Program-made: the position numbers and the translations under genes
Part shown: one piece after another, positions 59,206 through 64,000 of the stretch
How the letters are laid out: each line of letters starts with the position of its first letter
Position numbering within the stretch: position 1 is the stretch's first letter
Notes under the pieces: generated by a model
Databases searched by the model: none
What the model was told of the DNA's origin: nothing
What the model saw: the letters and a program-made list of their open reading frames with translations, nothing else
Assembly (NCBI GenBank): GCA_018296165.2
Contig: JACKQL020000004.1
Location: 124,001-188,000 of the forward strand
DNA: 64,000 bases
Direction of reading: 5' to 3'
DNA from: Termitomyces sp. T153
Lineage: Eukaryota; Basidiomycota; Agaricomycetes; Agaricales; Lyophyllaceae

Positions 59206-59274
59206 CTTTGTGATAGGCAACAGTGTTGGAAGCGACGTTGGGAAGAGGAGAAGGGGTGTATCATACCGAGTCTA

Positions 59275-59307
59275 GGTCGATTGGTCCAACTCGATCCCAT
59301 CAAAGAA
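59275..59307 (+). repeat. Inverted repeat arm 1 (33 bp)
   Basis: Begins GGTCGATTGGTCCAACTCGA and ends CATCAAAGAA. It is the perfect reverse complement of 59806-59838. It lies just after the stop of paralog B. Confidence 0.9.
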
Positions 59308-59805
59308 GCGGATTTTCGATAGAGTGCCAGCTGTCATTCTCCCTTCCAATTGGCTTGTTTGTACCACAGGGCTAGGGCCTTCATATCAGATAATGGGGTA
59401 GCATACTGTATAATACTGTACTTATCCATATAATATCCATAGTGATGGATGGGCGGCGCTGGCGCCGGCGCTGCTGGACTAAATTTGGATTTTCTAACTT
59501 GTTAAGAAGTTCTCATCTGGATTGCTGTCGACTGTCAGTCGTTTCAACGTCGATTGTTTCCGTCTGTCGTCAGTTCACCTCGAGGCTTCAAATGACAGCT
59601 TGAAGTGGAAGTGGAATACATTATGATCATTGTTGATAGCGGCCGGAGAGACGGCCATGAAGGAATATAAAGGAATATATATTTTTGATGTTTATGGGTA
59701 ATTTTGAAAAAACTAATATCCATTGACAGTATTTATGATTGTTTGCTGCCTTTGCCTTCCTGATGCTTCTGGCTGTCAGAACTGGTGTCAAAGCTATATG
59801 ATCGG

Positions 59806-59838
59806 TTCTTTGATGGGATCGAGTTGGACCAATCGACC
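59806..59838 (-). repeat. Inverted repeat arm 2 (33 bp)
   Basis: Begins TTCTTTGATGGGATCGAGTT. It is the perfect reverse complement of 59275-59307, about 500 bp away. Weaker similarity extends further outward, so it is probably an inverted fragment of a family 3' flank rather than a transposon terminus. Confidence 0.9.
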
Positions 59839-60372
59839 CTTACCTCGTATTATACCGACGCGTGGAACAGCAAGTTTACCGTGAGTACAGTGTAGACCGA
59901 TTTCATCAACATGATTACTTGATGCGCTGCCGTTTCGGATATACTGAAAACTCAACGTGACACGTATAAGAGGTACCATCACGATTGTACGTGGTAGAAC
60001 AGACGCCTCTAAGAAACCTCAATGTCAAATTTTGTATCGTCAAGGCGATCTAAGTTGCCTACTTCACAACTTTAGATCACTCTCCAAAATAGTCAAACTT
60101 GGGAAGTACATCCCACTGATACTTTCGCTGTTGAATCAAGATTCAATCAAGACAAAGTCGCATTGGAAAGACTCCGATTCGCCATATTTCAAATGTCTTA
60201 TCCGCAGGTAAGTTGCTTAGAATATCTGAATATACTTAAGAATTGTTCTCGCACTTATCGCTTCTACCTGTGTCCAAAACAAGAAGTGTAGACCACAAGT
60301 ATGCAAACAGATCAAATCCCTATATGTTTGTTTCACGACTCAAGTTCCGGATAAAAGAATAACACAAAAGTA

Positions 60373-60455
60373 TACACTGAAGGGGAATCGAACCCCTGCC
60401 GCTTGCTAATGCTAAGCATGGAAGGCAAGCATGATAACCACTTCACCATCAGTGT
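60373..60455 (-). tRNA. tRNA-Gly (anticodon TCC), intron-containing
   Basis: The minus strand folds completely. The acceptor ACACTGA pairs with TCAGTGT, the anticodon stem CTTGC pairs with GCAAG, and the T-arm is AGGGG-TTCGATT-CCCCT. The anticodon loop reads C-T-TCC-A, with an intron of about 11 nt (TGCTTAGCATT) after position 37. TCC decodes GGA (Gly). Confidence 0.9.
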
Positions 60456-60555
60456 ATATAACTTTGAGACGCGTTCAATAGATATATTTGAGCCATTGTA
60501 GAGTTTGTTATATATTTGGTTCTATTGAACGAATAGAATAGGTTATGTATCATCA

Positions 60556-62097
60556 TTATTTCACGAAATCTATTAAAGTCCATATCGAAACACGATTATC
60601 CTTTCCTCCCGCTATCAACCATCTCGCGCGCTCTTCTTTCTCGGTCTCGCCCATTTCTTCATCGTCGTCACTATTATTCAATTTTTGATCCACACTAACT
60701 GTTGTTACTGCGTCAAGAGAGTGAGCGAACTCTGCAGCTTGACAGCTTGTTTTATGGTACTTTAGTGTACCAAGTAGCTTCATTGTCCGCGTTGAGTGTA
60801 ATCGGAGACTGGGCATATAGGCATCAAGTACAACGTCACAAGCCACAGACTTTCTTACCTCCCATCCCAGCCTGCCACGACACAGACGCGTTCGTTATCA
60901 TGAATCGCGATCGCCGCATTCCCCGGGTGCTTCGTTCGGTGCAGCACGCACGCGGTATTACCATCGTTACTCTTCCACAATCATATTCAGATTTAGGGTA
61001 TGGAGCCGTACAAACTTTGAAGGCATACCCCCAGGTCATATCGTCCGACCAAATGATCGGCTGAAACTGTCAACGCGAAGCTATTGTTTCTGGACACACG
61101 CATGGCCATGACTGTAATATAATAATACTGAGTTCTATCGCAGAGCTTCACATAGAGGAAATACACATACTAGTCTCTGCATGTACCTTCACGTCCCATA
61201 TGACTTCCCAGCCAGCACCTTCCACAGAAGTTGCCTTATCAGCTCTGGCGTATCTTCGCAATGTTACAGAACCACTCTCGTATGCGCAAAGCAGCCGCAG
61301 CTCGCCGTTAGACGTGGATGATGACGGTTCATCCTGAGGAGCCTTGAAGATGTGAAGAGACATTATTATTCCTGGTGGTCGTCAGTCTCAACGACAATGT
61401 TGATCGAATCGCAAATTATTAAGCTACATACCTGTTTTAGACCTCTCCACGGGGTTGGAGTTGAATAACGACACCTTTCCTGCCTGTCCAACTGCTGCAT
61501 GAATGCGCTCGCACGATGGCAGGTTCCAGATATCTGCCTGATGCAGGGTATAAGATGGTTTAGATGCTGAGTGGTACTGCCGGACGTACAGAGGTGGAAT
61601 CTACCAAGTTCGGCAGTGCGACGAGCGCTTGTGCTTGATCGCTAGTATAAGGTAAGAGCGAGAAGCGACAGTAGTTGAGAGCATTGACGTCCATAGAGTA
61701 GCATAAATTTGGGAGCACTTGTTCCCCGACGGACTGTGCGACAGACCCAACTCGTGCAGATAGTGATAGTTCTTCAACTCGCGTCCAGACATGCAATTTA
61801 TTGTCCCTTGCGTGACTTCGGCAAGAAAACACAGTAAGGACATGACATGCTTCGACAGAAACAAATCGCCTACGTTATGACACGATTACCCCATTCTTCA
61901 ATTCCTAGCAGAGAGTCGGTGTGCGGATTCCACTTCGTTATCGGGCGTAACGAGCGAGTTGAAGTGACAACGACAAGGCCAGAAGTATCTCCTGAGTAAA
62001 TGCGCTCATTATCATACGAGACAAAGACGGTGGTAATGGAGGAAGAATGAGTTCGGAGTAGATGTGTCGGAGTGGCTGGTGGTTGTGGTGCAGTCAT
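60556..62097 (-). CDS. ASA1: WD-repeat protein Asa1 (ASTRA-associated protein 1)
   Basis: A WD40 propeller protein of the Asa1/GNB1L type, a partner of the Tra1/TTT-ASTRA complex that assists PIKK kinase maturation. The start MTAPQPPATPTHLLRTHSSS and ITTVFVSYDNERIYSGDTSG gives the first blade. Then come RDNKLHVWTRVEELSLSARV, ADIWNLPSCERIHAAVGQAG and SLHIFKAPQDEPSSS with LRLLCAYESGSVTLRRYA. The last exons give ACDVVLDAYM-type GWDGRIRLYS context, TMKLLGTLKYHK, and WLIAGGKDNRVSIWTLIDF before the stop. The terminal GGKDxRVSIW blade is characteristic. Several short introns. A hairpin covers its start codon. Confidence 0.85.
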
Positions 62098-62129
62098 GCG
62101 ATATGATCTGTGCTATCGCATGACTGCAC
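62088..62129. repeat. Perfect 16-bp inverted repeat over the ASA1 start codon
   Basis: GTGCAGTCATGCGATA and its exact reverse complement are separated by 10 nt. In ASA1 mRNA orientation the second arm contains the start ATG, and the first arm contains an upstream ATG that opens a two-codon uORF (ATG CGA TAG). This could form a strong hairpin in the 5' leader. Confidence 0.85.
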
Positions 62130-62229
62130 TGCTGATTATGGCCACACAATAAGCTTGGAACAATAAACTTGAAAGGAGTCACACTTCAGCCGCCCACACT
62201 CATTTATCGCAACTCAGACCTCAGCTTCC

Positions 62230-63083
62230 ATGTTGGTACGCTGGACGGCCTCTCGCACTGCCTCGCATTTGCGATGGGATGCATTGAAAATGACATCTAA
62301 AAGAACGCTCTCATATCACAAGACCTATCGTCAAACTCTTCCCTGGACTGCGAAAATATGGTGTGGAAAAGATGGTACACCTCGTCCCTTTTTCAAATGG
62401 GCCTTATACGGTCTGTGGTTTCTGATTCCACACCGTCGAAAACTATCTTACCGATGTGATTGGTAGGAACTACTCTTGTCGTTGTTACCTGGCAATGGCG
62501 TTCCCTTGAGAAAGTCCGAGAAGATCTCAAGAAAGAATATTGTCTTTTGCTCATGTACTCCAATCTTGAGTATCTCCAGCGCCATAAATCAGACCTCTCT
62601 TCCTTGGACACCTCTGACTTCCAGGCATCGCTCGCTCGAATTCGCGCGTTATTTTTGTCTGCCGGTGGATCATTTTTGTCTGCTGGTGAATTGATAACGA
62701 ATCTAGATTTGGAACATGTCTTCGACCAGTCCAGAGATCTTTCGGGATCAAGTCAAGAGAAGGTCCACGCGATAATCGTAGAGGGACTTAGAGAGCTGGA
62801 TGATATTCTGTCGTCTGGCAAGGAAGACGACCCCATGCAAACAGCGATTAGGATCTCTGCTCAAATGATGAAAATCTATCGGGAAATGCGCCAAGCATTA
62901 GCTGAGATCGAGAAATCTGCTTCTTTCAGTGTTTCAGAGGACGTCAACCGCAAACCTAATGTACAGGTACGTCGAATCCTTAATCAAAACGGCCTATTCA
63001 GTGAGAATATATCAGGGAAAGGGAAACTAACATGAATCGATCGTATATCGAGAACGCAGTTTATTTTCTCTGATGTAATGTAA
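62230..63083 (+). CDS. Predicted mitochondrial membrane protein family, paralog C
   Basis: Exon 1 encodes a basic presequence, MLVRWTASRTASHLRWDALK, close to the MLARWAASRSFPHSRCNAL of paralog A, then CGKDGTPRPFFKWALYG. The intron 62411-62466 uses the same GTCTGT donor. Exon 2 starts with a hydrophobic TTLVVVTWQW, then EKVREDLKKEYCLLLMYSNL, SDLSSLDTSDFQASLARIRA, a small duplication (LFLSAGGSFLSAGEL), SQEKVHAIIVEGLRELDDIL and a last helix. A CAG/GTACGT donor at the end of VNRKPNVQ suggests a final intron and a stop at 63083; without splicing the frame stops at 63035. It lies head-to-head with ASA1, 132 bp apart. Confidence 0.7.
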
Positions 63084-63225
63084 AACCAAATTCCCCAGAC
63101 TCACAGAATGGACTGCCTTTATTTTCTGCTTTTCGGCGTATGAATATCAAAAGGAGCATGCGCATTTCATGTAAGTTCCGACAAGCATGTCATTCTGCAA
63201 AAAAAAAGGAAATCACCATCACTGC

Positions 63226-64000
63226 TCAAAAACCCTCCCAGCCACTATCCAAACCCTCACTGACTCTCCATGCCGCACCCGCTCCATCACTACCTATCAA
63301 CCACTTCGTTACCCGTTCCTCATCCATCTTCTCCCCGCCTTCGTCAAGCACCTCAACATCCCCCTCTCCCCAAAGTGCCAATACCCCCCATCCAATGACC
63401 ATCATCCCCGGCGGTCTCTGCTCCCCAATACTGTCCATAGCTCTAACAATATCCCTCACCGTTGAACTAATAACCCTCTGATCGGGCATTGACGCCCTTT
63501 CGATGATCGCTATAGGCGTATGGGGCGGATAGGCCTTGCCGTCCCTCCTTCCCCCTCCTTCCTGTACTTGTTCTGTTAGCGCATGTATAACAGCTTGAAG
63601 CCGTGCAACGCCCATAAGAACGACGAGCGTCCGCGCGCGTTCATAGCCTGGCAATTGGACGTCTTTCCCTTTGCGTCCTACGCCCGTGCAGACCATGAAA
63701 GACTCTGCGACGCCACGTTGAGTAACGGGTATTCCTGCGAATGTTGGCGCGGCGAGGGCAGAGCTGACGCCTGGGATGACGACGGGCTCGAAACCGTGCG
63801 ACCGGAAGTAGAGAACTTCTTCGCCGGCACGGCCGTATACAACTGGATCGCCTTGTTTTAGCTATAAAAGAATCGGATGTTGAACAGGCAGTTATGGGAA
63901 AAAGAGAGAAGAACGAGACGAACCCGGACAACGGTCATCCCGCGCTTGGCAGCTTCAATGGCAGCTACCATCATTTCCATCTGAGCTCCCTCAGCATTAC
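63226..64000 (-). CDS. MET1: Uroporphyrinogen-III C-methyltransferase, 3' part (window edge)
   Basis: The C-terminal part of the SAM-dependent methyltransferase that converts uroporphyrinogen III to precorrin-2 on the way to siroheme, needed by sulfite reductase. Reading leftward from the edge: MEMMVAAIEAAKRGMTVVR, an intron, then LKQGDPVVYGRAGEEVLYFR, EPVVIPGVSSALAAPTFAGI (conserved PGVSSA motif), PVTQRGVAESFMVCTGVGRK, LVVLMGVARL and PHTPIAIIERASMPDQRVI. It ends GWEGF-TGA. The N-terminal part lies outside the window. The motifs are characteristic of the SUMT/CobA family. Confidence 0.9.

Larger units (their letters stand above)
59206..60372. other. Long spacer with fragments of family 3' flank
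   Basis: No gene supported. It carries two arms of a 33-bp perfect inverted repeat. Sequence near 59880 (TTTACCGTGAGTACAGTGTAGAC) recurs in similar form near 56870 in the flank of relic D, pointing to local rearrangement. Confidence 0.45.

Noticed and set aside
59275..59838. Transposon with 33-bp terminal inverted repeats
   Set aside because: No target duplication at the outer ends, no transposase inside, and similarity extends beyond the arms.
62088..62129. Transcription terminator hairpin
   Set aside because: It lies over the ASA1 start codon between divergent genes, lacks a T-tract, and intrinsic terminators are not used by nuclear Pol II genes.

Overview
The window is nuclear DNA of a basidiomycete, most likely an agaricomycete. 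The reasons are dense genes cut by many short (about 50-60 bp) GT-AG introns, intron-containing tRNA genes, a secreted polyporopepsin-like aspartic protease, Ty1/copia and Tc1/mariner elements, and a patatin/NB-ARC/TPR (fungal NLR-type) relic. The species cannot be named from the sequence.

Layout, left to right. 1-7100: tRNA-Glu(CTC) and a degenerate copy of it, an aldo/keto reductase, coatomer delta (RET2), then a 36-bp minisatellite. 7200-18300 is an accessory block: a conserved hypothetical gene frameshifted by a 112-bp tandem duplication; a small host gene split by a complete Ty1/copia element with 335-bp LTRs and a GAGAG target duplication; and a decayed patatin-NB-ARC-TPR gene. 18900-27850: an RS/RRM splicing factor, a small hypothetical gene, two tandem paralogs with a Cys-rich IBR-like block, and a CstF-64 hinge/C-terminal protein without an RRM. 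28300-41300 is a conserved minus-strand core: coatomer beta (SEC26), UTP14, SNF1, and a conserved protein that may be OB-fold-like. 42300-47400 is poorly coding and holds a Tc1-like element and a copia relic inside about 2.5 kb with no CpG at all. 48000-50260 is a MATE transporter. 50860-53600 holds a duplicated coiled-coil gene (one intact, one dead) around a tyrosine-recombinase relic. 54500-63100: an aspartic protease and a dispersed family of predicted mitochondrial-targeted membrane proteins (three intact, one relic), with tRNA-Gly(TCC) and the WD-repeat gene ASA1 between them. The right edge carries the 3' part of an uroporphyrinogen-III methyltransferase gene (MET1-like).

Two themes stand out. 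First, repeats are decaying through C-to-T change at CpG: all four in-frame stops of the young copia are TGA where CGA is the likely ancestor, its LTRs differ only at two CpG sites, and the old repeats have lost CpG almost or entirely. Second, there are two unassigned lineage-specific families: the IBR-like pair at 22.7-26.7 kb and the mitochondrial-presequence family at 56.6-63.1 kb. Exon boundaries were read by eye from splice signals and reading frame, and are less certain than the gene calls.
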